DNA of 64,000 bases, from contig NZ_JAFCIY020000036.1 in NCBI RefSeq assembly GCF_020194955.2, forward strand, positions 25,795 to 89,794, written 5' to 3'. The position numbers were made by a program, and so were the translations under genes. Shown in pieces: positions 27,886-38,095 of the stretch (its first letter is position 1; every line of letters begins with the position of its first letter). Source of the stretch: Desulfuromonas sp. CSMB_57. Its GTDB lineage: Bacteria; Desulfobacterota; Desulfuromonadia; Desulfuromonadales; Syntrophotaleaceae. The notes below the pieces were generated by a model, which was given only the letters and a program-made list of their open reading frames with translations, ran no database searches and was not told the DNA's origin.

Positions 27886-28971
27886 TCATTTCGGAACATA
27901 CTGCCGGGCCTCCTCGCCCCCCCGGAGGACCCGTAGAGCGCCTTCAACCAGGGCCAGCATCTCGTCTTCACCGGGATAGACCCAAACCGTGGCAATAAAT
28001 CCGACCCGGTCGCGGATCCAATCGACCATGTCGCTCCAGTGCGCCACTCCGCCGGTAAGAAGGATGGCGTCGACAGCGCCATTGAGCACCGTCGCCATGG
28101 CACCGATTTCCTTGGCGACCTGGTAGGCCATGGCTTGCGCCACCTCCAGGGCTTCGCTATCCCCGCCGGCGATGCGCCGGCCAACCTCGATAGCCGAATT
28201 GGTCCCCAGGTAGGAAACCAGCCCGCCTTGTCCGATGAGCTTTTTCTTGATCTGTTCCGGGGTGAAGTTACCGGCGCAACACAGTTCCACCACCTCCAGC
28301 AGCGGCAGGGAACCGCTGCGCTCCGGAGAAAAGGGACCGGCGTCGAGAGCGCCGCTGACATCGACCATGCGCCCCTGCCGATGGGCGGTGACGGAGACCC
28401 CGCCGCCAAGGTGGGCGATGACCAGATTGAGCTCTCGATACTCGGCAAAGTGATCGGCCGCCGCCCGCCGCGCCACCGCCTTGATATTCAGGGCATGGGC
28501 GATGCTCTGCCGCTGGATTTGCGCAAGGCCCGAATACCGGGCGACATCATCCATCTCATCGACGGTAACGGGATCGACGGTGAATGCCTGGGCGTCGGCC
28601 ATTCCGGCGATTTCGTCAGCGATCAACACGCCCAGATTACTGGCGTGCTGGCGGGGACCGATGGCCCGCATTTCCTTCAGCATGGCCTGATTGACGGCAT
28701 AGGTTCCACTCTCAAGGGGGCCGAAAAGGCCGCCCCGACCGACGACGGCGTCCAGTCCCGACACTTCGATGCGGTTTTTTTCCAGCCACTGCAGCACCGT
28801 GTCCCGCCGGAAGCAATACTGATCGGGCACATGGTCAAAGGACACCAGGTCTTCCGTGTCGTAGCGCAGCGTATCCTGCAGGAGCAAGGCCTCGTTCTCG
28901 AACAGGGCAACCTTGGTCGATGTGGATCCTGGATTGATGGCGAGAATGCGATGTACGGTCGATGTTGACAT
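27886..28971 (-). CDS. buk: Butyrate kinase-type acyl kinase
   Basis: 361 residues from MSTSTVHRILAINPGSTSTKVALFE. ASKHA kinase motifs: phosphate-1 loop INPGSTSTKVA, VGRGG, LVIAHLGGGVSVTAHRQGRMVDVSGALDAGPFSPERSG and LTGGVAHW. This follows butyrate kinase rather than acetate kinase, for example in the YxVNQAML and LGGGxSV blocks. It makes or uses an acyl phosphate with ADP/ATP. With Pta it completes acid activation or substrate-level phosphorylation. AAGGA precedes the ATG. Confidence 0.9.
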   Translation of the reverse strand: MSTSTVHRILAINPGSTSTKVALFENEALLLQDTLRYDTEDLVSFDHVPDQYCFRRDTVLQWLEKNRIEVSGLDAVVGRGGLFGPLESGTYAVNQAMLKEMRAIGPRQHASNLGVLIADEIAGMADAQAFTVDPVTVDEMDDVARYSGLAQIQRQSIAHALNIKAVARRAAADHFAEYRELNLVIAHLGGGVSVTAHRQGRMVDVSGALDAGPFSPERSGSLPLLEVVELCCAGNFTPEQIKKKLIGQGGLVSYLGTNSAIEVGRRIAGGDSEALEVAQAMAYQVAKEIGAMATVLNGAVDAILLTGGVAHWSDMVDWIRDRVGFIATVWVYPGEDEMLALVEGALRVLRGGEEARQYVPK

Positions 28972-29045
28972 TTGCTTATCCTTGGCAGCTGTTTTTGTTT
29001 TGATATCCGGCTTTGACCGGAGATCCGACAGGAAAGCATTCTGAG

Positions 29046-29061
29046 AGCAAGCCATATGCCA
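29046..29061 (-). promoter_or_regulatory. Sigma-54 promoter of buk-satP
   Basis: Minus strand TGGCATA-TGGC-TTGCT: GG and GC at exact -24/-12 spacing, 75 bases upstream of the buk ATG. The sequence just upstream (29080-29120) is AT-rich. Confidence 0.75.
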
Positions 29062-29358
29062 GCGCCGAAAAATCTTCTAAAATATCGTATTTATTACGAA
29101 ATATTTTTTATGAAGCTTATTTTTGGCGCTCTTGGGGATGCAAGGGGAGCAGGGTCTTGAGGGAGGGCAGCGACCAAGGTACGGGCGCAGAAGCGAGTTT
29201 TTCAGACGGGAAAAGGATACCTTGCAAAAGCAATGAATATTGCAGCGTCAGGCAGCACAGGGACGATTTCGTCCGATGCCACCGTAACTTTATCCGGGCA
29301 GTTTTCCAGTTTACCCGGATTATGGCCGCTTTCCAACAGGGCGGGTTCTGCCTTTTCG

Positions 29359-29381
29359 CCTTGCAAGCCAGCCTTGCAAGG
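29359..29381 (-). terminator. Hairpin after the histidine kinase gene
   Basis: A perfect 9-bp stem, CCTTGCAAG / CTTGCAAGG, with a 5-base loop, 61 bases past the kinase stop codon. No T run follows, so a terminator role is uncertain. The rest of 28972-29441 holds only the buk promoter and no credible gene. Confidence 0.35.
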
Positions 29382-29441
29382 TTGTGGAAAAAGTTATGAC
29401 CCGAAGTTCCCTTGGGGCGACCTGCCGCCACGGCAGAGCGA

Positions 29442-32207
29442 TTAAGCAACCGGCAGCGTCACCGTCACCGTCGTCCCAACCCCCGTCTCGGAATCGAAAT
29501 CCATGGTGCCCTTGTGATCATTGATGATCGCATAGCAGATGGACAGGCCGAGTCCGGTGCCGCCGGACTTGTGCTTGGTGGTGAAAAAGGGATCCAGAAT
29601 ACGGCCCCGAATTTCCTCGGGAATGCCTATACCCTGATCGCGAATCTTGATGATTACACAGCGCGGCAATTCCTGCAGTGAGGTGGAAAGAAATACGCCC
29701 GCACGCCGATCGGGCAGGGATTGCAGAGCGTTGATGAGCAGATTGATGACGACCTGTTCAATCTTCTGATAGTGGCCCACGACCTGGGGGAGTTCCGCCG
29801 ACAGTTGGCAAGAAAAATGATCCGTACTCTTCTTGATCTTGTTAGCCAGGATAACCAGTGCGGCCTTGATTACTCGGTTGATTTCAAAAGGACGCCGCAT
29901 GGATTCGTCATCCTGCCGGGAAAAATCCTTGAGACTGGCGACGATATTTTTAATGCGCCGGGACCCTTCGACAAGACTTTGCAGCAATTGAGGAATATCC
30001 TCGAGAGCCTCCTGAACAGGCAAGCCGCCAATCGTCAGATCAGGTTGATGGTCGGCATGATCTTCGAGGATGTGGCAGATATCGGGCCAGGCCCCTTCCA
30101 GAAACTGAGCATTGGCAAGAAGATAATTGTTCGGGTTGTTGATTTCGTGAGCGATTCCTGAAGCCAGGGTACCGATGGCGGTCATTTTGTTGGCCTGGAT
30201 CAATTTGGCCTGCAATTCGCTGCGCTCCTTGCGAATGCGAAGTTTTTCGGTGATATCGCGAAACGTTCCGTAAAGATAGTCTTGTCCTCTGGAACGCAAC
30301 AAACGGCCGCGAAACGCAGCCATCACGGTAATACCGCGACTGTCTGTGGTGTTTAGGGGCGAAACATGTCGCCACGGTGCATCGTCGCATAAAGCATTCT
30401 GCTCGCACGCAAGTTTCTGGGCAAACAATGCCCGCGTCTCCGGCTTCATGAGCAACTCAAGGCCGCCGGCCCGCAGGTCCTCTTTGCTGTAACCGTAGAG
30501 CCGCACCCCTACGGCATTGACGTCGAGGATGGCCAGCGTCTCGGGATCGAGCAAAAAGGCCGGGTCTTCATGCTGCTCGAAGATCTGCCGGAAGAGTTCC
30601 TCACTCTCTCTTAGAGCAACTTCGGTGCGTTTGCGCTCGGTGATATCGGCTAAAATGCCGACGGTACCGATAATCTCACCTCCTTGATCGTATAAGGGCG
30701 CGGTGGAGAAACTGATATCAAGCAGGGTTCCATCTTTCCGGCGGCGGCGGGTTTCCTGCCCGTGAAATTTCTCGCCCCGGTTCATGCGCGCCAGGTTTTC
30801 CCGAAACTCGGGGTCCAGCCCGTCGGGAACCAGTCGATAGTATTGCCCCAACACCTCCTCCTCGGCCCAGCCGAACATCTGTTGAGCAGCAGGATTCCAG
30901 AGTTGGATGCATCCGTTCCGATCCAGGACAAAAATGGCCAGCGGGGAGGCCTGAATGGTCGCCTGCAGGGTCTGGTTGACCTCACGCAGGGCGATTTCGG
31001 CCCGACGCCGCTCTGTGATGTCGCGGCTGGCGAAAATCGAGCCCGTAACTTGCAATCCGTCCATGGTGCATTTGGCCACCGTTTCGAGCCAGATGTAATG
31101 CCCGTCGATATGGCGGTAGCGAAATTCGGCGCGCACCTTTTTTTGGGCGGGCAAGGTGACCTGAAATGCCTCCCGCATGCGCTCCATATCCTCGGGATGC
31201 ATCCAATCCCAGAGACAGGTCCCGACCAGCGCCTCGGGATCGAACCCCAGAATCCCCCGATGGGAAGGACTGAGATAGGTGAAAACACCGTACCGGTCAG
31301 CGGTACTGACCAGGGCCGGCATGTTGTCCGTGATGCGCCGCAAGTGTTCTTCGCTGTTGCGCAGAGCTTTTTCGGCCCGAACATGCTCGGTTACATCGCG
31401 ACTGGCAAAAACGGCGCCGTTGATTCGACCAAATCTGTCGGTGGTGCCTTTGGCAATGGTATCCAACCAAATATAATGCCCGTCGGCATGGCGATAACGA
31501 AATTCGGCGCGCACGCTTTTGAGTGCGGGCAGAGTCACTTGAAAAGTGTTCCGCATGCGTTCCAAATCATCCGGATGCATCAGGTCATAAAGGAAGGAAC
31601 CTATCAATTCCTCTGGTGCAAAACCCAAAATCGGTCCATGAGAAGGGGAAAGATAGCGGAAAAATCCATGCAGATCGGCTTCACTGACCAGATCCAACAT
31701 ATTGTCGGTAATACGGTGCAGCAAGTCCCTGCGTTCGCAAAGTGCCGTTTCTGCCTTTTTGAGAGCCGTTACATCTTTAATAACTCCAACTATAGATACT
31801 GAACCGCCATCAAAACGGACCGTTTTGACCTCGACTATGACATCTCTGGAATGGGACTGATGACATACGATTTGAGTTTCGAAACTATAATTAAGCAAAC
31901 TTTTACGAATAATATGTTTATGATTATGAGAAAAAACTTGAGCAATTGTGGGAAGAAACAGGTCATAGTCAGTTTTATTTTTAATTTCCGAAGAAGATTT
32001 ACCAAAAAATTTTTCAAACAACGCATTACAGCCTTGATATTTTCCGTCAATATTTTTAATGAAAGCAGGATCGGGAATCAACTCTAAAATACAACTGGTC
32101 AATGAATGTCTTTCTGGATGACTTGGCAAATTCATACCAAATATTTCTGAACACAAGCCAATATTATTCTTTTTTGTTCCATCAGGAAGAGACACATCTG
32201 CCTCCAT
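29442..32207 (-). CDS. Cytoplasmic multi-PAS sensor histidine kinase
   Basis: About 921 residues from the ATG at 32207 (start uncertain; an in-frame TTG lies two codons earlier). No membrane segment is visible. Five PAS domains follow one another (about residues 35-155, 160-280, 285-405, 410-530, 535-665). Two of them are close copies, sharing FRYRHxDGHYIWL, LSPSHxxILGF and LMHPDDLERMR-type blocks. Then come HisKA (GTLASGIAHEINNPNN, phosphorylated His) and HATPase (NLLINALQSLP, DQGIGIPEEIRG, GGTGLGLSI). It is the probable partner of the NtrC-class regulator at 23942-25363. The first ~150 codons are markedly AT-richer than the rest. Confidence 0.92.
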   Translation of the reverse strand: MEADVSLPDGTKKNNIGLCSEIFGMNLPSHPERHSLTSCILELIPDPAFIKNIDGKYQGCNALFEKFFGKSSSEIKNKTDYDLFLPTIAQVFSHNHKHIIRKSLLNYSFETQIVCHQSHSRDVIVEVKTVRFDGGSVSIVGVIKDVTALKKAETALCERRDLLHRITDNMLDLVSEADLHGFFRYLSPSHGPILGFAPEELIGSFLYDLMHPDDLERMRNTFQVTLPALKSVRAEFRYRHADGHYIWLDTIAKGTTDRFGRINGAVFASRDVTEHVRAEKALRNSEEHLRRITDNMPALVSTADRYGVFTYLSPSHRGILGFDPEALVGTCLWDWMHPEDMERMREAFQVTLPAQKKVRAEFRYRHIDGHYIWLETVAKCTMDGLQVTGSIFASRDITERRRAEIALREVNQTLQATIQASPLAIFVLDRNGCIQLWNPAAQQMFGWAEEEVLGQYYRLVPDGLDPEFRENLARMNRGEKFHGQETRRRRKDGTLLDISFSTAPLYDQGGEIIGTVGILADITERKRTEVALRESEELFRQIFEQHEDPAFLLDPETLAILDVNAVGVRLYGYSKEDLRAGGLELLMKPETRALFAQKLACEQNALCDDAPWRHVSPLNTTDSRGITVMAAFRGRLLRSRGQDYLYGTFRDITEKLRIRKERSELQAKLIQANKMTAIGTLASGIAHEINNPNNYLLANAQFLEGAWPDICHILEDHADHQPDLTIGGLPVQEALEDIPQLLQSLVEGSRRIKNIVASLKDFSRQDDESMRRPFEINRVIKAALVILANKIKKSTDHFSCQLSAELPQVVGHYQKIEQVVINLLINALQSLPDRRAGVFLSTSLQELPRCVIIKIRDQGIGIPEEIRGRILDPFFTTKHKSGGTGLGLSICYAIINDHKGTMDFDSETGVGTTVTVTLPVA

Positions 32208-32666
32208 ATCCAATATTGCCGCTCACCAAAAAACTAGTGCCTGAATTTTTAATGAGAGCCATTTTTATCCACCTGGATTATTATGCTCGTTTTAGTTTTC
32301 CTTTTATCAGGGGCCGACGTATGGCAGGCAAGCACCACTCCTTTCTCAATGTAATGATTTTTCCAATTTTTTAAAACAGGATTTTAGCCAATACAGTGAG
32401 GGAAAAAATCTGCCCATCGAAATCGAGGCAGGCAGCCATAAAGCCAGGTTTCCGGCCTTCATCGTTGCCATCTTTTTTCAGCGCGATGGCAGCCCGAGCC
32501 TTGCTTTTTTTGCCGTATTCGGATAGAATCTGCCCACTTCTTTTTGCTGGCACCTGCCCCTCCCCAACCATCGGGACACCTCTGGCAGCACCGGCGATAA
32601 CCCACCCTGGTCGGCACGGCCGCTGCGGCGTTCCCCTCCGACCTATACCGCCAAGGGGGTTTTGGT
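32208..32666 (+). other. Intergenic region between the histidine kinase and the NlpC/P60 gene
   Basis: The first ~200 bases are strikingly AT-rich, continuing the composition of the kinase N-terminus, and may hold its promoter. The rest is GC-richer. A minus-strand open stretch (32371-32730) has no start site, domain or codon pattern I trust. No RNA gene was recognised. Confidence 0.4.
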
Positions 32667-33533
32667 ATGTTGAAAAGAGGGATGAAGCGGCTGCTGCTGG
32701 GCTGGGCGGCGGTCGCTGTGCTGGCCGCACCCCTGTGGGCGGCCCCTGCCCCGGCCACCGACGAAGCTTTCTTTACCATTCAAACCGCCGCCTTCGCCCG
32801 CAGGGAGGCCGCCGACAAAGCGGCCGAACGTCTGCAGCAGCAATCCCTGGATGCCTTTGTCGTGGCCAACGGTACGGGCAACTTCACCGTCCGGGTGGGT
32901 CAGTTTGCCTCCCGGGCCGAAGCCCGCAAAGAGGCCGAAGCCCTGAAGTCCCGACGCATCATTCCATCTTTCCTGGTGCTCAGAAGCCAAGGCGTACCGG
33001 CTTCCGAAACAGCCCAAATTGCGACGGAGACTGAAGCCAGCTGCCGCCAGGAAGCCGTTCCGGCCGCTCAGGCGGGCCTCTGCACCGCCGCCGATGCTCC
33101 GGCCAAAGTCGGTTCTGCGGCCAGCGACCTGGCCGAACTGGCCAGCGACCCTCTGGGGGCCGACGGGCTCGGGATGCTGGCGGTCCAGACGGCGGAACGC
33201 TATATCGGGGTCCCCTACAAACGCGGCGGCACTAACGCCGAGACCGGCATGGACTGCAGCGGCTTCGTGCGCAAGGTCTTTTCCCTGGTCGGCATCCACC
33301 TACCGCGCACCTCGGCCGAACAATTTCACCGTGGCAAAAAAATCGGGCGGAACGAATTGGCCAAGGGTGACCTGGTGTTCTTCGGCAGAAACCAGCGGGT
33401 CAATCACGTCGGCATCTATATCGGCGACGGCAAATTCATCCACGCCCCCCGCCCCAACCAGACCATCCGTATCGCCCGACTGGACATGCCGGAATTTGTC
33501 CGCAAATTTCTCGGCGCACGGCGCCTTTTTTAA
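32667..33533 (+). CDS. Secreted cell-wall hydrolase: SPOR domain plus NlpC/P60 endopeptidase
   Basis: 288 residues with signal peptide MLKRGMKRLLLGWAAVAVLAAPLWAA. An SPOR-like peptidoglycan-binding domain (FFTIQTAAFARREAADKAAERLQQQSLDAFVV...VRVGQFASRAEARKEAEALK) occupies residues ~35-110. The NlpC/P60 domain follows: catalytic Cys in GMDCSGFVRKVFSL, His in RVNHVGIYIGDGKFIHAPRP. It should cleave peptide stems of septal peptidoglycan. AAGGGGG lies upstream of the first ATG. Confidence 0.9.
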   Translation: MLKRGMKRLLLGWAAVAVLAAPLWAAPAPATDEAFFTIQTAAFARREAADKAAERLQQQSLDAFVVANGTGNFTVRVGQFASRAEARKEAEALKSRRIIPSFLVLRSQGVPASETAQIATETEASCRQEAVPAAQAGLCTAADAPAKVGSAASDLAELASDPLGADGLGMLAVQTAERYIGVPYKRGGTNAETGMDCSGFVRKVFSLVGIHLPRTSAEQFHRGKKIGRNELAKGDLVFFGRNQRVNHVGIYIGDGKFIHAPRPNQTIRIARLDMPEFVRKFLGARRLF

Positions 33534-33601
33534 ACCTCCATCCTGCCTGCCCCACCCGGCCGGGCGCCTGTTCAGGCAGCCCGGCCTTTTTGCTTAACGC
33601 C

Positions 33602-34765
<1,164 letters not shown>

Positions 34766-34789
34766 TCAACCGTTACTCCGGATGAAGCA

Positions 34790-36076
34790 TTATAGCGGAA
34801 AGTCCGGCTCTGGCCGAGGCTGCAGTCCCGGCGGCAGCAAAAAAACTTCTTTGGAGAACTTTTGGCCCGACCGGGGATGGCGGACGGTGCGTTTCACCAC
34901 GAAGTCGAACAGCAGGGGGTTGTAACGGTATATCTCGTTCAGAGCCTGTCGCTCGTCCTGCGTGATGAACCCCAGGCGCGCCAGCCTCCCGGTCATGATG
35001 AGCAGGTTGATGCCCGGCAGCGGATAATCGCTGCCGTTCACCAGGCGGTGGTGCAGATCGGGGCGGGACAGGAGAGTTTCAAGGGCTAGGGATAAGTGGT
35101 TGAAAAAGGTGACAGAGGAAATCTCACCGTACAGCCGGTCCCGGTAGCGGGGTTCGTCCAACAGGCGCAGCAGCAGTTCGAAACTGGGCACCCGGGGTTG
35201 CCGGGGATGATCGAGATCGCGATCCCGGCCGTCGCTGGCGCAGTGCAGGGCCACTACCGTCACCCCCAGTTCGAGGGGCAGCCGCAACCGCAGGGGATTG
35301 CCGAAGTGCTGCCGTCCGCCGGTCGGCACCGCCAGTTCCCGGCCGGTATGCACCAGCAGCACCATGTCCTTCTCCACCAGTTTGCGATAAAAGGGTGTCA
35401 ACTGCTCGCTGCCGGGGTCGATGCCCATGGAATTGGGCAGCCACTTGACGAAGCGCACCCCCCGAGCCGCCCAGCGGTCGAGGGCCGCCAGGGCATCCGG
35501 GCGATGGGGATGGATGGAAACCACCGGAACGAAATATTCCGGCCATTGCGCCGCCAGTTCGGACACATAACGGTTGGGTACATAAAAAGGGGTCCGAGCC
35601 GCATCGATGGAGCCATCGTCGCGATAGTGATGATCCATGGCATACAGGAAATAACGGCTCCGCACCGGCTGAGCTTCAATCAACTCCAGCAGGCGCTCGA
35701 CATAGAGCCGCGCCGTCTCTCCTCCGTCCGTGACTCCGGCTGCGCTCAGGTAGACCCTGAACTGGGCGCGGCGTATCGGGTGCCGCCAGGAGCGGGCGGT
35801 GGGATTGATCGAGGCCCCCGTGCCATCGCCGTCAACCCCCAGAACATGCACATGGACATCAGCCAGGCGCCGCGCATCCAACCCCGAAAATGCCGTCTCG
35901 ACCAAACGCCGAGCGGCAGGGGACAGATGGTCTTGCAATGCACCGGGCGGACCGGAGAAATGCCCGCCGACGCGGTCGTAGAGCCGGCTGCAGGCGGTAC
36001 CGATAAAAAGCATCAGAACCAATCCGGCCACCAGGGCGCCTCCAGAAAAAGATTTGGCGGATATTGCAATGCGCAT
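34790..36076 (-). CDS. Lipoprotein of the amidohydrolase (metal-dependent hydrolase) superfamily
   Basis: 428 residues from MRIAISAKSF; alternative ATGs lie 4 and 14 codons upstream. Signal GALVAGLVLMLFIGTAC places a lipid-modified cysteine at the start of the mature protein. The TIM-barrel amidohydrolase pattern is suggested by ADVHVHVLG, VVSIHPHRPDALAALDRWAARGVRFVKWLPNSMGIDP, LLVHTGRE, VVALHCASDG and NGSDYPLPG, which supply HxH, Lys, His, His and Asp metal ligands. The substrate is unknown; an envelope location is inferred. Confidence 0.75.
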   Translation of the reverse strand: MRIAISAKSFSGGALVAGLVLMLFIGTACSRLYDRVGGHFSGPPGALQDHLSPAARRLVETAFSGLDARRLADVHVHVLGVDGDGTGASINPTARSWRHPIRRAQFRVYLSAAGVTDGGETARLYVERLLELIEAQPVRSRYFLYAMDHHYRDDGSIDAARTPFYVPNRYVSELAAQWPEYFVPVVSIHPHRPDALAALDRWAARGVRFVKWLPNSMGIDPGSEQLTPFYRKLVEKDMVLLVHTGRELAVPTGGRQHFGNPLRLRLPLELGVTVVALHCASDGRDRDLDHPRQPRVPSFELLLRLLDEPRYRDRLYGEISSVTFFNHLSLALETLLSRPDLHHRLVNGSDYPLPGINLLIMTGRLARLGFITQDERQALNEIYRYNPLLFDFVVKRTVRHPRSGQKFSKEVFLLPPGLQPRPEPDFPL

Positions 36077-36137
36077 ATCGGATTCCATGTTCGTTCGGAT
36101 AGCTTGCCGCACAAACACACCCTGAGCAGAACAACAA

Positions 36138-36740
36138 TTAAGGACATTTTAGGTCGGCGGGCGGCAAGGAGCGTAGCAGCCTCGCCACCAGCAGGTCAAC
36201 GCCCTGCAGGCGGTCCAGGACCGGATCCGGCAGCGGTCCAGCGGCGCCGCCGCCGACCAGACTGCCGGCCTTGTCCCGCCACAGTTCGCGCCCATCCCTT
36301 AAGGCAACCAGGCGTGCCTCGGCAGCAATTTCGAACAACGGCGGCGGATTGCGCTCCCGGTAATTTTCGCTTTGAAACAAAAAGTCCACATGCACCGCCA
36401 ATACCGCATCGCCATCGGAACCGGCCAACTCCAGCAACCGTTCCGCAGGCAACCGGGTCAACGCCGCAAATCGTTCCGGGCCGGCCGGCTGCTGCCGGGG
36501 AGGCAGCACTTGGTAGCCTTGGTCGGCCAAGGCCCGCTGCAACCGAGCGAGCAATAACCGACTCAGGTCGCTTTGCGGCGCAGGTTGATAGCGTTTGTCG
36601 AAGGAAACTCCCGACAGCACCACTTTGCATGGAGCCACGGAGGCAAACTCCGGGTCGAGATGTTCCGGCGGCGACGGCGTGGCGGCGCAGGCGAGCAGGC
36701 CGAGAACCAGTAGCCAGAGCGAAAAAAACTTCAGGACCAT
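36138..36740 (-). CDS. Conserved hypothetical lipoprotein
   Basis: 200 residues from MVLKFFSLWLLVLGLLAC; GGGAG precedes the ATG and the LLAC lipobox is clear. The mature part has CKVVLSGVSFDKRYQPAPQSDLSRLLLARLQRALADQGYQVLPP and AVLAVHVDFLFQSENYRERNPPPLFEIAAEARLVAL. That looks like the small alpha/beta lipoproteins that report on or assemble at the outer membrane. I do not recognise the exact family. It follows the amidohydrolase lipoprotein on the same strand (upstream of it), so the two may be co-transcribed. Confidence 0.6.
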   Translation of the reverse strand: MVLKFFSLWLLVLGLLACAATPSPPEHLDPEFASVAPCKVVLSGVSFDKRYQPAPQSDLSRLLLARLQRALADQGYQVLPPRQQPAGPERFAALTRLPAERLLELAGSDGDAVLAVHVDFLFQSENYRERNPPPLFEIAAEARLVALRDGRELWRDKAGSLVGGGAAGPLPDPVLDRLQGVDLLVARLLRSLPPADLKCP

Positions 36741-36961
36741 GGATGCAACTCCCCGCGGTGGATGAGTTATAAAGCGACATCGTTTCAATTTTACGCTTTT
36801 CACACGCAGATCACCACCTGCCGACGATAAAAGCTTGTCCATGTTATATTTGCAGAAAGGAAAAGGGAGCAGGCTGGCTGGAAGCGATGCAAAGACAAGG
36901 CTGCCTGGCCCGTTTTTCGCAACCCTCCGGCCGGCACCACCCTGCTCTTGGGAAGGGAAAA

Positions 36962-37444
36962 ATGACCTTGGTACTTTGGCTGCTGGCCGCAATCCTGCTC
37001 CTGGCGGGTTTGGCGGGCCTGTTGCTGCCCGCCCTGCCGGGCCCGCCCCTGGTGTTTGCCGGGCTGTTCTGCGCCGCCTGGGCGGAGCGATTCGTCTACG
37101 TCGGCACCGCCACCCTGTTCCTGCTGGGCGGTCTGGCCATTCTCGCGACATTGGCCGATTTTGCCGCCGGGGCTTTTGGCGCCAGACAGTTCGGCGCCAC
37201 GCGGCGGGCTGCCGCCGGCGCCGCCATCGGTGCCCTGGCGGGTTTGTTCTTCGGACTGCCGGGCATCCTGCTGGGACCGTTCCTGGGTGCGGTAACCGGC
37301 GAACTCACCGCCCGCAAGGACCTGCAGGCCGCCAGCCGGGCCGGGGTCGGCGCCGTCATCGGCCTGGCCCTGGGACTGGCGGCCAAGATGGCCCTGAGCT
37401 TCGCCATGCTCGGACTGTTCCTGACGGTGCGACTGTTGGCCTGA
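36962..37444 (+). CDS. DUF456 family membrane protein
   Basis: 160 residues from MTLVLWLLAAILLLAGLAGLLLPALPGPPLVFAGL. Four or five hydrophobic segments are rich in Gly/Ala, with the family's LPGPPL turn near the start and the glycine-zipper block FGLPGILLGPFLGAVTGEL. GGGAAGGG lies upstream. Its function is unknown. Confidence 0.75.
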   Translation: MTLVLWLLAAILLLAGLAGLLLPALPGPPLVFAGLFCAAWAERFVYVGTATLFLLGGLAILATLADFAAGAFGARQFGATRRAAAGAAIGALAGLFFGLPGILLGPFLGAVTGELTARKDLQAASRAGVGAVIGLALGLAAKMALSFAMLGLFLTVRLLA

Positions 37445-37521
37445 GACGGCGACCGCAGGCCCAGTGCCGGCACCTGGCAATCGTTTGCCGGAATCAACAG
37501 AAAACACGGGAGGCAAAAGCA

Positions 37522-37947
37522 ATGCAACCACGCATCAGCATGATAACCCTCGGGGTCCGGAACTTGGCGACAGCCATCCGGTTCTATGAGCAGGGACTGG
37601 GGTTGCCGAGGATGGAATCCCCGCCCGAGGTGGCGTTTTTCACCCTCAACGGCAGTTGGCTGGGGCTGTACGGACGCGAGGCCCTGGCCGAGGACGCCGG
37701 AGTTTCGCCCGCGGGCAGCGGCTTCTGCGGTTTTAGCCTGGCCCACAACGTCGATTCGGAGACGGCCGTGGATGAAATCCTGGCCCTGGCCGTTGCGGCC
37801 GGCGGCCGGTTGATCAAACCGGCCCAAAAGACCTTCTGGGGTGGGTACTCAGGCTACTTCGCCGATCCCGAGGGATATCTTTGGGAGGTAGCCCACAATC
37901 CCTTTTTCTGGGTGGGCCCCAAGGATGAACCGCCGCGAACCGGCTGA
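37522..37947 (+). CDS. Glyoxalase/bleomycin-resistance (VOC) fold protein
   Basis: 141 residues from MQPRISMITLGVRNLATAIRFYEQGLGL, the VOC betaalphabeta opening. A second half ends GYSGYFADPEGYLWEVAHNPFF, where the glutamate could ligate metal. GGGAGG lies 9 bases before the ATG. It resembles lactoylglutathione-lyase-like proteins of unknown substrate. It stands between DUF456 and the dienelactone hydrolase on the plus strand. Confidence 0.82.
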   Translation: MQPRISMITLGVRNLATAIRFYEQGLGLPRMESPPEVAFFTLNGSWLGLYGREALAEDAGVSPAGSGFCGFSLAHNVDSETAVDEILALAVAAGGRLIKPAQKTFWGGYSGYFADPEGYLWEVAHNPFFWVGPKDEPPRTG

Positions 37948-38095
37948 TCGGCCAAAGGATACCGCAGGCATTGGCCGGCTTCCAGGCAACTGGCGGTTTT
38001 CGGCGTCGACTCGCAATGGCTCTGCGCTACCTGCCACCTCCATGCGGTGGAGCACCCTGACACCAAACGCCCACGGCAAACAAAGGAGAAACGTC

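Noticed and set aside
29117..29449. 110-codon minus-strand ORF upstream of buk
   Set aside because: No ribosome site, overlaps the kinase stop region and hairpin, and the sequence is not protein-like.
32371..32730. 119-codon minus-strand ORF before the NlpC/P60 gene
   Set aside because: Overlaps the start of a well-supported plus-strand gene and shows no domain; kept only as an intergenic remark.
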